From: Tetracentron sinense
Taxonomy: Eukaryota; Streptophyta; Magnoliopsida; Trochodendrales; Trochodendraceae
Length of the DNA: 64,000 bases
Assembly: GCA_015143295.1 (NCBI GenBank)
Contig: CM026556.1
Span: forward strand, 16,120,547 to 16,184,546
Direction: 5' to 3'
Every line of letters starts with the position of its first letter. Position 1 is the first letter of the stretch. The position numbers were made by a program, and so were the translations under genes. Below the pieces are notes generated by a model. That model did no database searches. It saw nothing but the letters and a program-made list of their open reading frames with translations, and had not been told where the DNA came from. This document shows positions 1 through 11,399 of this stretch, piece by piece.

Positions 1-3000
1 CTTTTTGATGGAAATAATTATGCATACTGGAAAGCCAGAATGAGAGCCTTTCTCAAATCAATTGACGAGAGAATTTGGATGTCTATACAGAATGGGTGGA
101 CTACGCCCGTAAAAACTGTAGGTGATTTGACTGTCGTCAAATATTCTGATGAATGGACCAGAGAAGAGCTTGATTCAAGTGGATGGAACACTAAAGGTCT
201 CAATGCTATCTTTACTACAGTCACTGCTGAGGAATTCAGACGAATTTCTTCATGTGAAACAGCAAAGGAGGCTTGGGACATTCTAGAAATTACCCATGAG
301 GGTACTACCACTGTTAAAATCTCAAAACTCCAAATGTTAACCACCAAATTTGAACATTTAAACATGGACGACAATGACACTTTTGATGAATTCTATGCAA
401 AACTTAGTGACATTGTCAACGCTAGTTTCAATTTAGGTGAGAAAATATCTGAGTCCAAAATAGTTAGAAAAGTCCTTAGATCTCTCCCAGAGAGATTTCA
501 ACCCAAAGTCACTGCAATCGAAGAGAGTAAAAATGTTGACTCTCTGAAGATTGAGGAATTGGTTGGATCACTCCAAACCTATGAACTCAATCTACGTCCA
601 TCCAAGAAGAATAAATCTTTAGCCTTGAAAACCATCAAGGAAACTTTGGATGAGGATGACAGTGATGGAGAAATGAATGAGGAAGAAATGGCTCTTTTCG
701 TTAAAAAATTTCGAAAATTTTTTAGAACGAAAAAGAGGTTTAATCCCAAACAGGGAGGAAAATCTTTTGATAAGTCAAAGTCTAAGCCCTGGGAAAACAA
801 GAAAAATTCCAAAAGTGGCGACAAGAAATCCCAAGGTGTTCAATGTTATGAATGCCATGGCTTCGGTCATATTTCACCTAACTGTCCTAACAAGAAGAAG
901 AGTAAGGGCAAGGTGATGAATGCCTGTTGGGATGACAGTGATTCCGAGAATGAAGAATCGGACAGTTCCTCTTCAAATGAAGATACTAGAAATCATACGG
1001 CTTTCACTGTTTCCCTATCTGGGATTCTTGAGACTACCTCTGCGGTTGATGAAAAGGATAGAAGTGATGAAAGTATTCATACTGAGTCAAGTGATGACTT
1101 ACAGAAGAGTCAAACTGACTCTGAAAGTGATGAAGATTTGAAAACAACTTATGATAAGTTGTATGCTGAAAGTTTAAAACTGACTAAAACAAAAATCTCT
1201 TTGAGCAAAAAACTCAAATTCATTCAAAATGAAAGAGATATCTGTAAACTAGTAGCAGAAGAGAAGAGTGCACTAGTTAGTCAGTTGGAAAATGAAAAAG
1301 AAGCATTTGTTATAAAAGTTCAATGTCTTTTGGAAGAGAATGTCTCATTGACTAATGTGGTCAGAAAATTAGAAAATGAAAGAGACACTTCCATGAAAGA
1401 AATTGAAGAGTTAAAAACTCTGCAAATGGAGCTGGAAACTTTTAAAGTCTCTCTTGTTGATAAGGTGAAATTTCTTGAAAAAGAACACCAAATTACCCTT
1501 AAAGACAAGACTGACTTGATTCAGAAGGTCTATACTCTTGAAAAAGAAGTGAGAATGTTTGGTAACACCAGCTGCCTAGATGAATTAGTCAGAAAGTATG
1601 GATCAAATTCTAGTAGATCTGGGATAGGACATGTTGACACACCAACTGGTCCTTTAGCTGTTGGAACAATGGCTAGTGCAGTGTTTGAGCCAATACATTC
1701 TGAATCCAAAGAAAATTTACCTTCTACATCAAGTACTAAGGCTTATACAAATATTGTAAAGCCGAGAAATACAGCTCCTAGAGTGAATGCTTTAAGGAAT
1801 CAAATTCCACTTAGAAGAAATCTTCCTCCTCTACCAAGATTCATACCCACATGTCACTTTTGTGGTGTAAGAGGTCACATTCGACCTAATTGTAATGCAT
1901 TTAGGAGAGCTCCCCAAAATGGTTCATGGAACCAAAATCTGAGTCAAGGGACTCTTCAAAGGCAGATTCAGGTTCTAGCTGAAAAGTCTAGAATGTTGAG
2001 CGATGATGTTAACAGAATTGCTCAAATCTCTAGGACAAGGACTGGTCAATTTATTCCAAATGATTATTCAAGAGGAAATAATTTGACTTATCACAAAACT
2101 AGAACTGAACAAAACAGAAAAAGGTCAAGGAGGACAAAAAGGAAAAAGGTCTCTACTACACAGATTAATGATCAAAGATCTAAACAAAGTTTAAAGACTG
2201 TGTATGTGAGAAAGGAAGACCTTAAGTGCTTTGTCATTCATACTGCCTTGAAAGCCCAAAACACAGAAATGTGGTACTTCGATAGTGGGTGTTCTCGGCA
2301 TATGACAGGTAACAAGTCCTTATTTATTCAATTTGAGGACTGTCCTGATGGGACTGTTACTTTTGGTGATGGAAGCAAGTCATTAGTCAAAGGAAAGGGT
2401 ATCATCAATTCACCAGGCATACCTAAATTGAAAGATGCCTTGTTTGTTGAAGGACTGAAAGCTAATTTAATTAGCATAAGTCAACTATGTGATGATAATC
2501 ATGCTGTGCACTTTACCCAAAATAAATGCTTAGTCATTAATGGTAAAGGTAAGTGTGTTCTAGAAGGATTGAGAACCACTGACAATTGCTACGGCTTAAC
2601 TCCCAGTACTATTCCCTCAAATGTCTGTTATAAGACTAGAATTGAGGAGGTTGATTTGTGGCACCGAAGACTAGGTCACATGAACTTCAAAGACCTATGT
2701 AAAATCTCTAAGCAAGAGCTTGTGAGAGGTGTTCCCAAACTAGGAAAGCCTTCTACTGCTGTGTGTGGGCCATGTCAAATTGGTAAACAAATTAGGACCC
2801 CACATAAGAAGACTTCAAGTATTGCTACTTCATATCCACTGGAATTAATTCATATGGACCTTATGGGTCCTACAAGAACTGAAAGTCTAGGTGGAAAGCG
2901 ATACATCCTAGTCATGGTTGATGATTTCTCTAGAATGTCTTGGGTGGCATTTATAAGAGAGAAATCCGATGCTTTTGACAATTTCAAAAGTATTTGCTTG

Positions 3001-5274
3001 AAAATTCAAAATGAGAAAAGATGCCCAATCACTCGAATTCGAAGTGATCATGGAAAGGAGTTTGAAAACTCTAAGTACAATGACTTTTGTGATGAGTCTG
3101 GTATCAAACATGAATTTTCTGCACCTATTACACCTCAGCAGAATGGTGTAGTAGAGAGGAAGAACAGGGTTCTCCAAGAGATGGCTAGAGTTATGCTTCA
3201 TAGCAACAATCTAGCTTCTCATTTCTGGGCTGAGGCAGTTCACACTGCTTGCTATATAGTTAATAGAGTTTTTGTAAGACCTGGAACAAGGAAAACCCCA
3301 TATGAGTTGTGGAATAACAAGAAACCTAGTGTAAAGTACTTTCGAGAATTCGGAAGTAAATGCTATATCCTTAAGGATAGAGAGCAACTGGGAAAATTTG
3401 AATCCCGGAGTGATGAAGGGATATTTCTTGGGTATTCCACCAACAGTAGAGCTTATCGAGTGTATAACTTGAGAACCTCTACAATTATGGAGTCCATAAA
3501 TGTAATTGTGGATGACTCTGGTGTTGAAAATGTGCAATGTGAGGATGATGAAAGTGCTGAAAATGAAGATGTTGAAATTATTTCAACTTCACCTATTGAT
3601 AAGCAAACATCTCCATTAAAACCTACACATCCTAGGGTCATGAGTCCTCACACCTCCACTGATATTATTGGTGATGTTGAAAGTGGAGTGAGAACGAGGA
3701 AACAAATTGAAAATGAAGTTAGCTACATTTGCTATACTTCATCTTTTGAACCCAAGAATGTAGCTGAAGCTCTTGCAGATGATAATTGGATAAATGCAAT
3801 GCAAGAAGAGTTACTTCAGTTTACTAGGAATGATGTTTGGTATTTAGTACCTAGGCCTAATAATACAAATGTGATAGGTACCAAATGGATTTTCAAGAAC
3901 AAATCTGATGAAAAAGGTACTATCATAAGAAATAAGGCTAGGTTAGTTGCACAAGGATATACCCAAATTGAAGGTATTGACTTCGATGAAACTTTTGCTC
4001 CTGTAGCCAGACTAGAATCAATAAGAATTCTTCTAGCTGTGGCTTGTAATATGAAATTCAAACTTTTTCAAATGGATGTTAAGAGTGCCTTTCTGAATGG
4101 CATTCTACATGAAGAAGTCTATGTGGAACAACCAAAAGGGTTTGAAGATCCACATCACCTTGATCAAGTTTATCGACTAAAAAGGGCCCTCTATGGTTTA
4201 AAACAAGCTCCAAGAGCTTGGTATGAGAGGCTGACTACTTATCTCTTGGAAAACGGATTTTCGAGAGGGGGAGTAGACAGAACCCTTTTCATAAAGAAAG
4301 TGAAAGGTGATATTGTCATCGCCCAGATATATGTTGATGACATAGTATTTGGTTCCACATTAGACTTACATGCTCATTCATTTGCTGAACAAATGAAAAA
4401 TGAATTTGAAATGAGCATGGTTGGTGAGCTAAGTTTCTTCCTTGGTCTTCAGATCAAGCAATTGGATTCTGGGATCTCAGTATCTCAAATCAAATATGCA
4501 AAAAATTTAGTGAAGAAATTTGGAATGAGTTTTGCTAAGCATGCTAGGACTCCTATGAGTACTACTATAAAACTTAGTAAAGATACTTCAGGGAAGGATG
4601 TCGATCAGACTAATTATAGAAGCATGATTGGTAGTTTGCTCTACCTAACTGCTACTAGACCCGACATAGCCTTTAGTGTTGGTGCATGTGCCCGTTATCA
4701 AGCAAATCCCAAAGAGTCTCACTTAGTTGCTGTCAAGCGTATCATTCGCTATGTAAGTGGAACTTTGTCCTTAGGCCTCTGGTATTCTTTTGATACAAAT
4801 GTCATTGTTGTGGGGTATTCTGATGCTGATTGGGCTGGAAATACTGATGATAGGAAAAGCACCTCCGGCGGGTGTTTCTATATTGGAAACTGCTTGGTTG
4901 CTTGGCTTAGCAAAAAGCAGAATTCCATTTCCTTGTCTACAGCCGAGGCTGAGTATATAGCAGCTGGTAGTTGTTGCACCCAACTTCTGTGGATGAAACA
5001 GATGTTGAAGGATTATGGAATTGATCAAAGCACTATGATTGTGTATTGTGATAACACAAGTGCAATCAATATCTCCAAAAATCCTGTGCAACACTCTCGC
5101 ACAAAGCATATAGACATTAGGCATCACTTCATCCGTGATCTTGTTGAGCAAAAAGTTGTGTCTATTGAGTATGTCCAAACAGAGAATCAATATGCGGACA
5201 TTCTCACAAAACCTTTAGATTCCCTTAGGTTTGAACTCCTTAGGAAATCCATCGGTTTGTGTGGAGTTGAGTAA
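1..5274 (+). CDS. Gag-pol polyprotein of Sirevirus A (start off window)
   Basis: One uninterrupted frame, open at base 1; the first in-window Met (base 40) lies inside the gag domain, so the true start is upstream. Order by base position: gag (1-840); CCHC zinc knuckle [14 protein letters not shown] (844-885); acidic and coiled-coil stretch (about 920-1560); second knuckle [14 protein letters not shown] (1854-1895); aspartic protease with [10 protein letters not shown] (2281); GAG-pre-integrase [11 protein letters not shown] (2656); integrase core with acidic residues near 2857, 3046 and 3150 ([25 protein letters not shown]); reverse transcriptase (about 3835-4560) with YVDDIVFG (4330); RNase H with GYSDADWAG (4813) and STAEAEYIA (4939). 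The order PR-IN-RT-RH is that of Ty1/copia. The gag is unusually long (over 700 residues), as in Sireviruses. The products would form virus-like particles and copy and integrate the element. Confidence 0.93.
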   Translation, partial: LFDGNNYAYWKARMRAFLKSIDERIWMSIQNGWTTPVKTVGDLTVVKYSDEWTREELDSSGWNTKGLNAIFTTVTAEEFRRISSCETAKEAWDILEITHEGTTTVKISKLQMLTTKFEHLNMDDNDTFDEFYAKLSDIVNASFNLGEKISESKIVRKVLRSLPERFQPKVTAIEESKNVDSLKIEELVGSLQTYELNLRPSKKNKSLALKTIKETLDEDDSDGEMNEEEMALFVKKFRKFFRTKKRFNPKQGGKSFDKSKSKPWENKKNSKSGDKKSQGVQCYECHGFGHISPNCPNKKKSKGKVMNACWDDSDSENEESDSSSSNEDTRNHTAFTVSLSGILETTSAVDEKDRSDESIHTESSDDLQKSQTDSESDEDLKTTYDKLYAESLKLTKTKISLSKKLKFIQNERDICKLVAEEKSALVSQLENEKEAFVIKVQCLLEENVSLTNVVRKLENERDTSMKEIEELKTLQMELETFKVSLVDKVKFLEKEHQITLKDKTDLIQKVYTLEKEVRMFGNTSCLDELVRKYGSNSSRSGIGHVDTPTGPLAVGTMASAVFEPIHSESKENLPSTSSTKAYTNIVKPRNTAPRVNALRNQIPLRRNLPPLPRFIPTCHFCGVRGHIRPNCNAFRRAPQNGSWNQNLSQGTLQRQIQVLAEKSRMLSDDVNRIAQISRTRTGQFIPNDYSRGNNLTYHKTRTEQNRKRSRRTKRKKVSTTQINDQRSKQSLKTVYVRKEDLKCFVIHTALKAQNTEMWYFDSGCSRHMTGNKSLFIQFEDCPDGTVTFGDGSKSLVKGKGIINSPGIPKLKDALFVEGLKANLISISQLCDDNHAVHFTQNKCLVINGKGKCVLEGLRTTDNCYGLTPSTIPSNVCYKTRIEEVDLWHRRLGHMNFKDLCKISKQELVRGVPKLGKPSTAVCGPCQIGKQIRTPHKKTSSIATSYPLELIHMDLMGPTRTESLGGKRYILVMVDDFSRMSWVAFIREKSDAFDNFKSICLKIQNEKRCPITRIRSDHGKEFENSKYNDFCDESGIKHEFSAPITPQQNGVVERKNRVLQEMARVMLHSNNLASHFWAEAVHTACYIVNRVFVRPGTRKTPYELWNNKKPSVKYFREFGSKCYILKDREQLGKFESRSDEGIFLGYSTNSRAYRVYNLRTSTIMESINVIVDDSGVENVQCEDDESAENEDVEIISTSPIDKQTSPLKPTHPRVMSPHTSTDIIGDVESGVRTRKQIENEVSYICYTSSFEPKNVAEALADDNWINAMQEELLQFTRNDVWYLVPRPNNTNVIGTKWIFKNKSDEKGTIIRNKARLVAQGYTQIEGIDFDETFAPVARLESIRILLAVACNMKFKLFQMDVKSAFLNGILHEEVYVEQPKGFEDPHHLDQVYRLKRALYGLKQAPRAWYERLTTYLLENGFSRGGVDRTLFIKKVKGDIVIAQIYVDDIVFGSTLDLHAHSFAEQMKNEFEMSMVGELSFFLGLQIKQLDSGISVSQIKYAKNLVKKFGMSFAKHARTPMSTTIKLSKDTSGKDVDQTNYRSMIGSLLYLTATRPDIAFSVGACARYQANPKESHLVAVKRIIRYVSGTLSLGLWYSFDTNVIVVGYSDADWAGNTDDRKSTSGGCFYIGNCLVAWLSKKQNSISLSTAEAEYIAAGSCCTQLLWMKQMLKDYGIDQSTMIVYCDNTSAINISKNPVQHSRTKHIDIRHHFIRDLVEQKVVSIEYVQTENQYADILTKPLDSLRFELLRKSIGLCGVE

Positions 5275-6457
5275 TGGAGTACTTGTTTTATAGCCTATGT
5301 GTTTTTCATGTTCTATTTAAGTCATAGAGCTATTTTTTTTGTTATTTTCTTTAAGTAATAAAAATCCAAAAACATTCAAAAAAAAAAATTGAAAAATATT
5401 GCAAAAAATAATGTGGTTGTATGACCTTATTTATCCTATCTTTTAGCTTAATGTTATTTCCTTGAAATCATATTTAACTATATAATCCAAGGATAAATAT
5501 ATCATAGGATTGAATAAAATAGGAAAGTTCAATTGTTGGTTCGATCTTGTGATTGAATTTGGTCATGCTAATTAACCTCAGTTAGAGTTGAGCATACAAT
5601 GATGTTCTAATTTGCACAAGCACTCTGACTGATTATTTAGATGGTTTTAGTTCCTAAATAAAGGTTCTGATATTATACCATATGGTTCCCTAGATTAATC
5701 AAATCTAGTATAACCAATGTCATAAAAATTCCATAAGGTGAGCCCCCTAGATATAAAAATTATTGACATGGAGAGGACTACCTGTGAGTTTGTGTGATAG
5801 CTACTAGTGAATGCAAACAGTAAGTAATGGCTACCTAGACAAACAGTAGGTATCTATATGGATTGCTAGTGTGAAAGCCCCTACTGTCATTAGAAAGAGC
5901 TACCTTCTCACTTGTGTGAAAGTCACCAGTGTGCTAGTGTCTATATATGTGTACTCCAAAAAGAATTTACATAATGAGTACAATTTGACTGAAAAAGAAA
6001 TGAAATAATTTATTAGTCAAATATGGGGTAAAAATTGCTCATCAGATAAATATGGATGATTATTGGGTTTAACACTAGTTTTTGAAAATTTTAGAGTCCC
6101 ATTTGATATATAATGTCAAAATCTAGATTAAGGAAGGAAACCAATTCAACGAGTCAAGTTATGAATTTTGATTTCATATTCACATTACTTCTAATTGTAT
6201 CTTGACTCTGATTGTGAATTTGATGCAAATACCATATTTAATCACCGGTGAAAATCAATTAATGTTTTCATAATCCTTGTTTATGCCTATACTTGATATA
6301 TCAATTCTTGGGTGATTATTATCTATGATTTTGATGAAATCACATATTGCAAATTTTTTTTTGTTGGTCATTTTGAGGTGAAAATGTATTTTAAATGTTC
6401 CATTGGTTGAGGGGGAGAAAAGGTTTTAACTGTGAAAATTTTTGAAAAATTTTCAGA
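5275..6457 (+). other. Non-coding region between pol and envelope-position ORF (Sirevirus A)
   Basis: No reading frame of note. The stretch 5440-6300 is shared almost collinearly with Sirevirus C (about 23100-24000) and in part with G (about 34045-34400). It holds repeated short motifs of the type GCTACC...GTGTGAAAG at about 5760-5940. A first polypurine-type tract, GAGGGGGAGAAAAGG, lies at 6408. Conservation of a 1.1-kb non-coding block between Sirevirus copies suggests an RNA-level role, which is not known. Confidence 0.6.
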
Positions 6458-6520
6458 GCACCGATCGCTCGGTGCTAAAGACCGATCGATCGGTCTTTCG
6501 TGAACAGGGTTATAAAACCC
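6458..6520 (+). promoter_or_regulatory. Internal promoter-like unit: two palindromes plus TATA box
   Basis: Two 14-bp palindromes, ACCGATCGCTCGGT (6460-6473, one central mismatch) and ACCGATCGATCGGT (6481-6494, perfect), are followed after 16 bp by GTTATAAAACC (6510). The same palindromes form the array in this element's LTR, where they also precede a TATA box. The unit lies about 200 bp before the likely start of the envelope-position ORF and is retained in Sirevirus C at 24133-24194. I infer a promoter for a separate ORF2 transcript; this is not demonstrated. Confidence 0.55.
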
Positions 6521-6716
6521 TCATTTCTATTTTTTTTTGTTCACTTGTTCTCCGATCTCCAGAGCGATCTCTCGGTTTCCTCTCCTCCAAATCTTTCCTA
6601 CGAACATTCCATTCTACTCTAAAGGTTTCCCAAGGATCTAAAAGGTAAGAGTTGTGCATTTTCTTTGCTTTAGATTGATTTTCTCATCTAGGGCATCATT
6701 TCTTGCATTTTCTTCA

Positions 6717-8006
6717 ATGGCGTTCGTTTTGTCGTTAATCCTACTTGCATATCTCATGTCTGGCATCCCCAAACGTCGGAGGTTGGTCCTCAACAACCAA
6801 GAGGATCCTCCTCAAGATGAGGAAAACCTAGAGCCCTTTACTTTCACTCCAATAGGGCATGGTATTTCCATAGGGGACAGGCCAATTCGTAGAATGATTG
6901 ATTCTACAATTGAGAATCGTCAAAAATCTCTGGCTGATAAAACTCGGAAAAATAAAGGAAAAGCTTCATCTTCCCAGTCTAGTAAGTTATCCCAGTTTAT
7001 CAGTCCTACTGCTGCTCAACTCTATAGTGAGTATTTTAGTAAGAAAGGTGTTATAGTTGAAAGGGACATACATATTTCTGATTTTGGTGATTATTATCTT
7101 CCTACTCTGATTTCCGATCGTCAATGGGAAGGTATACTTACCTTATCCGGTCCTGCTTCTGTCCAGTTAGTTAGAGAATTTTACTCTAATTTTTCTGAAA
7201 TCAACCAGAAAAAATGGTCATTCAAATCTCGAGCATTAGAACAATCTGTTATCATAAATGCTGATTTGGTTTCTAAATTCCTTGGATGTCCTAGAGTTCC
7301 AAATGCATATTATCCTTATAATTATAAAACTGATGAGGATAAAGACTCCATGGAACATGTAGTTACCTTTCTAAGTGGTACTCCTTCGTTTTGGGTTGGG
7401 TCTCTTATTGAAGTGGCGAAACTCACTAAGGATGCTAGACTAGTAAACCTTGTTATGAGTGCAAATATCCATCCAAAGGTTCATACTGCGGACCTTAGGG
7501 AAGAAAGAGCTAGATTTTTGTTTAGTCTTCTACGTGGGCGTGATATTGATCTTGCCGCTCACATCATTGACTTGATGATCCAAGCCCATCAAACTAATAC
7601 AGCAGTTGGAGCCCTACCATTTGGTTCACTCATCACTAAACTTCTTGGTTCTCAAGGAGTTATCGCTCCTCCTGGTGTTCCAACTCGAGTTCCTAAGGGT
7701 CCAATCACCAAAAAGACCCTAGCTCAGAGTTTTTCACATGCCTCAGTTCGAGATACAGAGGAGGGAGCAGAAGTTGGTGCTGGGTCATCTCGTCCTCCTC
7801 CTACCACTATGGACGATCTTGGGAGGATGATGAGAGAGATGCAGATGGATCTCAGGACTCATATTTCTTCATACGAGGAGTTTACTACAGAGGTTCGTGG
7901 TCGACTTGGATCTCTCGATGCAGCAGTGCTTGGAGTACAGAGAGATGTTCGAGATTTTCGAACTTACTATGAGTCACAGCTCACTTCTGATGATGAGCAA
8001 GAGTGA
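6717..8006 (+). CDS. Envelope-position ORF (ORF2) of Sirevirus A
   Basis: An uninterrupted frame after pol, where Sireviruses carry an envelope-like gene. I choose the Met at 6717 rather than 6654 because MAF(V/I)LSLILLAYLMSG is retained in element C at 24383 and a similar MAL... start exists in G; this gives 429 residues. Residues 2-15 form a hydrophobic membrane segment, followed by basic PKRRR. The middle (residues about 95-300) has LYSEYFSKKG, EFYSNF and WVGSLIEV. I recall this type of domain from databases as 'putative plant transposon protein', but could not check it. The last 70 residues look helical or coiled-coil and end very acidic. No fusion peptide, furin-type site or receptor-binding domain is recognisable, so an envelope function is only positional inference. 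Confidence 0.7.
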   Translation: MAFVLSLILLAYLMSGIPKRRRLVLNNQEDPPQDEENLEPFTFTPIGHGISIGDRPIRRMIDSTIENRQKSLADKTRKNKGKASSSQSSKLSQFISPTAAQLYSEYFSKKGVIVERDIHISDFGDYYLPTLISDRQWEGILTLSGPASVQLVREFYSNFSEINQKKWSFKSRALEQSVIINADLVSKFLGCPRVPNAYYPYNYKTDEDKDSMEHVVTFLSGTPSFWVGSLIEVAKLTKDARLVNLVMSANIHPKVHTADLREERARFLFSLLRGRDIDLAAHIIDLMIQAHQTNTAVGALPFGSLITKLLGSQGVIAPPGVPTRVPKGPITKKTLAQSFSHASVRDTEEGAEVGAGSSRPPPTTMDDLGRMMREMQMDLRTHISSYEEFTTEVRGRLGSLDAAVLGVQRDVRDFRTYYESQLTSDDEQE

Positions 8007-8616
8007 TGGTTCGTGATAGAAGTTTTTTTTTTGTCGAGTGACAGACTTTGTTTCCCATTTTGATGTACTTTGAATTGGTTGTACTTAGTACAACCCTTCT
8101 TGGTTATTATTGACTTGTTATGGATATATATATTTGAATGGTTTATGCTCCTTACTTTCTATCTCATCTCCTTTCAATGGTTTATGATTTTATTTTCTAA
8201 TCCACCTTTGGCATTTCGAGCCAAAAAGGGGGAGAATATGTTATGGATGAGTTATGGATGATTGGATGATGAATGGTTATAGATTGTGTTATGGATGATG
8301 AATGGTTCGGTTCTTTTGGAATACTAACCTGTTATGGATTGTGAATGGTTTGGAATAGGATTGTGAATGGTTTTGAATGGTTATACATATTTTCATCCTA
8401 TATGTTATTTCCCATGCTTCACAGGTTTTTGATTTAGCATGTGCAGGCAAACAGGTTCTAAGTTTGGTAAATCATGACAAGTTAACATGTCAACAGTCAT
8501 GTAATTTTTTTTGAGTCATGTAAAGGTCAATTTTCCATTTTTGAATCAATTGGGAAAATTTGAACCTAGTATATGAATTAGTTTTGTTTTGTCCCGGAAT
8601 TGCCAAAGGGGGAGAT
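8007..8616 (+). other. 3' untranslated region and purine tracts of Sirevirus A
   Basis: Non-coding. It contains degenerate repeats of the type GGATGATGAATGGTT (8255-8390) and two GGGGGAGA tracts: AAAAAGGGGGAGAATATG at 8223 and CCAAAGGGGGAGATTG at 8603-8618. The last one directly abuts the 3' LTR and is the primer tract for plus-strand synthesis. Together with the tract at 6408 the element has three; multiple tracts are a known Sirevirus habit. Confidence 0.7.
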
Positions 8617-9850
8617 TGTAAATCCCTAAATAGGTGTTGGCAAATTCCGTGATCATTAGATAGGTCAGTTGAGTCGAGTCCTCGAATCATGTTCAACTTG
8701 TCAGAAAAGAAGAGAAGAGCTAAAGCTTAAAGAAGATAGAAGAAAGAGAAGAAAAAGGTTCTACTCCGGATCTAGACAGGTAATGGACTTAGAGACCCCT
8801 ACCTAGGTTTGATTTGACTTAGATAACTCTAAAAATACCTAGGAGGATAGATTTAAGCCTACCAAAGTTATTTGATCTTAGTTGAATCAAATAAAAATAA
8901 AATGAATTAATTTTGGCAAAAATTCTGTCTCAACCGATCGCTCGGTATTGCGACCGATCGATCGGTGGCCTACCGAGCGATCGGTGGCTATCGACTGGAC
9001 TAAATATTTGTATGGGGAAAATTTCCAGAGAGATGTTTTAAGACCGAGCGATCGGTCATTAGAACCGATCGATCGGTTGTGAACCGAGCGATCGGTTGTG
9101 AGCACCGATCGATCGGTCCCCGTAAAAAGAATTTTTCTTTTTCTGGATTCTTTTTTTAACCCTATATAAACAACTTTTGAGAGACCTAATTCGTGTCTTT
9201 GATAATTTTTGAAAGAGTAGAGGTCTGAGAAACTCTTCTAGGGTTTTTCTAATTGTTTTTAATTAGATCTTTGTGATCCCTCCTCTTTCTTAGATCCTAG
9301 AGAATGCAAGTATAGATTAAAATCTTTGATCTTGCATTGTGTGATCTCAGATCTGTATGAGATCCCTCTAGGGTTTGAAATTTACTAAATTGATTCACAA
9401 CCCTACACCTTGTGTGTGTGTCCGGTGTTTGATCCGGAGCCTTCGTGGAAGGAGATCGATCGTGTGTGATCGTGGATTTGAAGTTGCTTGAAAAGATTTG
9501 GTCGGTGTGGAACTGAAGCTGCTAAGGCGGAGATCGAACCTGCTGGTTCGTGGAAATCAAGAGTAAGAGTCTATACCTAGGAACATAGTTTCTGTTTTGG
9601 TAAGGTCTTATCTTGTACTTGATATCTTTTCATAGTGAAGTTTATTGCTGGACAAGGTCCCGTGGTTTTTTTCCCGTTAGGGTTTTCCACGTAAAAATCG
9701 TCTGTGTTTGATTTGTGTGGATTGTCTGATTGAGTTAATCATTGATTTTTAAACATATTAATTGAAAAATTAAAATTGGTTAGAAATTATTAGATAGACC
9801 TATTCACCCCCCCTCTAGGTCTTAGAGATCATTGATCTGGATAAATTTCA
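8617..9850 (+). repeat. 3' LTR of Sirevirus A
   Basis: Begins TGTAAATCCC directly after the purine tract and ends TAAATTTCA, 1,234 bp. The end was set by comparison with the LTR of C (26276-27498), which shares the same start and end and then diverges. Parts: palindrome array (8933-9117), TATA box CTATATAAAC (about 9162-9171), then an R/U5 part with the Sirevirus-type tract ATTCACCCCCCCTCTAGG near the end (9801). Confidence 0.85.
8933..9171 (+). promoter_or_regulatory. Palindrome array and TATA box in LTR of Sirevirus A
   Basis: Seven copies of the class ACCGA(T/G)CG(A/C)TCGGT are arranged as three copies, a spacer beginning GGCTATCGACTGG and containing TTTGTATGGGGAAA, then four copies. The TATA box starts about 45 bp after the last copy. 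The same arrangement is found in the Ty3 LTRs of D, K and L. It is presumably the U3 enhancer of the element. Confidence 0.6.
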
Positions 9851-10337
9851 CTTTCTTTTCCCGAGCTCCAACCAGGAAATACTTCTTATAGAACGTGTCC
9901 TTAAACTCCTCCCAAGTCCACGGTTGACCTTGCATGATCAAATCCCGTGTCCTCAATTCGGACAACCACCAATGGTGGGCTTCGCCCTCTAGCATAAAAA
10001 CTGCCCATGCCACTTTCTCTTCCTCTGTAGGAGAGAGCACCGCGAATATCTTCTCAACCTGGAGGATCCAAGCCTCCGCAGTAAGAGGGTCCACACTCCC
10101 GTGGAAGGATGGAGGCCTCAATCTCCGGAATGCCTCAACTCCAGCTGTACGATGTACTGGAGCTGCAGGCGGTGGAGTAGGTGCCGCTGATGCCGGTATA
10201 GTTTTCCGAGCCGCCAGTATGGCGAGTGTCTCAGCAATGGAACCTAAGACCTGAGAGAGGTCCGGCTGCTCATCCTCATCCCGTGAAGAAGAGGAAGCTC
10301 TAGTATGTGGCCCACGACCCCGTGTGTTCCGTCTCAT
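9851..10337 (-). pseudogene. Gag N-terminal part of Tekay B, split by insertion of Sirevirus A
   Basis: The frame starts MRRNTRGRGPHTRAS and runs through the retrotransposon gag domain (FRRLRPPSFHGSVDPL, WTWEEFKDTFYKKYF), which assembles the virus-like particle. It is nearly identical in residues to the gag of D (16436 onward). An acceptor-like TTCTCAG lies just upstream of the Met, as in D and K. The piece ends at the edge of Sirevirus A. Confidence 0.85.
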
Positions 10338-10680
10338 GACTAAAGTCCTGAGAATAATAACACCACATGAGTCTTCTTGAAACCACAATTTATCTCGGTG
10401 CCATTTCACAATAATTCAACTTGTATAAATTTTATAGTACTAGTATACATCACATCAAGTCATCAGAGTATATCATAATATTATACTTATACTTTGGTAT
10501 TCTAGCGTCCCTAGGACCCGTACTTGGTTGAAACAACCATTTGGACCAAGACTATAGTTTAGTCTTACACTTGGAATCCTGACTCGCTTCTGACTTACTT
10601 CCTTCCTAATTGTTTCCCAACATATGCTCTTGTCAAGCCGTGGTATTAGATTCTAAGTGACCCTAAAGACCTAAAGCCTA
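10338..10680 (-). other. 5' leader of Tekay B
   Basis: Non-coding stretch between the primer binding site and gag. It is homologous to the leaders of D (16094-16435) and, more distantly, K (53667-53985). No clear internal structure is seen. Confidence 0.6.
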
Positions 10681-10693
10681 AGCTCTGATACCA
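10681..10693 (-). promoter_or_regulatory. Primer binding site of Tekay B
   Basis: On the minus strand it reads TGGTATCAGAGCT, complementary to the 3' end of initiator-Met tRNA, four bases after the LTR end. It marks the adjacent LTR as the 5' LTR and primes minus-strand DNA synthesis. Confidence 0.85.
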
Positions 10694-10999
10694 CTTCTGT
10701 CGCGACCCAAAACCCACCCTAGGAGTTAGAGTGAATCTTGGACTACTTAATCATGACTTACAGGACTTGCTTGACGAACCAACCTGCAAAACCCACTGAA
10801 CATATACAATAGAGGGTAATAGCGGAAGCATAACTATAAACCACAGCGGAAGTCAACAAACCTCTAAGTATATATACACATGGTCCAAGTTTTAATACAA
10901 AGAAATTAAAACAAAGAAAGTGCGGACATGCCCGCCAAAATACATGGATATAATCGCTCATGCTCACCCACAGCTAATCCACTCAGAATCTAACACCAC

Positions 11000-11119
11000 C
11001 TACTGATAACCCTCTACGGGATGTTCCTCCAAAGGCTCCTCGACGTACTCCTCCTCCACCCATGGACCAGGAGCACAAACATCAAATGGAGCAGCAACTC
11101 CCTCAGAACCTGCCGACAT
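11000..11119 (-). CDS. Conserved LTR small ORF (MSAG peptide), copy in Tekay B
   Basis: 39 codons plus stop, starting ATG-TCG-GCA-GGT. The peptide contains PFDVCAPGPWVEEEY and is strongly acidic with Pro and Glu repeats. It lies in the LTR part that would form the 5' RNA leader, 300 bp before the LTR end, preceded by a conserved hairpin. The matching frame is open in D, K (both LTRs) and M, with mostly third-position changes. No known domain is recognised; it could be a translated upstream ORF. Translation is unproven. Confidence 0.45.
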   Translation of the reverse strand: MSAGSEGVAAPFDVCAPGPWVEEEYVEEPLEEHPVEGYQ

Positions 11120-11399
11120 AAGAAGTACGGCTGAGCATGGAATACTCAGCGGGTACTAAACACTAACCAATAGTCATAGCACGAGATAGCAATGCACACA
11201 TATATATATATAAGATGGGAACAGTTCATATCATACAAGGAAGTAAAGCAGTTTGTAATCATGCTTGCATTCAGAAAAGCCGATAAAACCCTTGAAGACC
11301 ATGTGCACTTGACTTGACTGAAATTACCCTTTTTTTTTATGCTTGAAACCTTGTCTACCGTATCATGCGTGTCATGCTTGTATCATGCGTGTCATGCTT

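Larger units (their letters stand above)
1..9850 (+). mobile_element. Sirevirus A (Ty1/copia, SIRE/Maximus type), 5' end off window
   Basis: A long terminal repeat retrotransposon read on the + strand. Visible parts in order: gag-pol (open from base 1 to 5274), a long non-coding stretch, an envelope-position ORF (6717-8006), purine tracts and a 3' LTR (8617-9850). The 5' LTR and the first gag codons lie left of the window. Everything visible looks whole. The very long gag with two zinc knuckles, the extra ORF after pol and the repeated GGGGGAGA tracts are Sirevirus traits. On the right the LTR abuts the gag of Tekay B in the middle of its frame, so A inserted into B; the five bases after the LTR (9851-9855, CTTTC) should recur left of A's 5' LTR. 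It is probably the youngest insertion of the left nest. Confidence 0.9.

Noticed and set aside
18-5190. Many antisense frames of 60-140 codons within gag-pol of Sirevirus A
   Set aside because: They mirror the codon pattern of the sense gene and show no domain, start context or conservation.
8255-8400. Possible mobile insertion with GGATGATGAATGGTT repeats
   Set aside because: Only short degenerate repetition, no terminal repeats or target duplication; partly shared with C.
10681-10697. Initiator-Met tRNA-like sequence, also at 16080 and 53653
   Set aside because: Only the 12-14 bases complementary to the tRNA 3' end are present, next to LTRs. These are primer binding sites, not tRNA genes.
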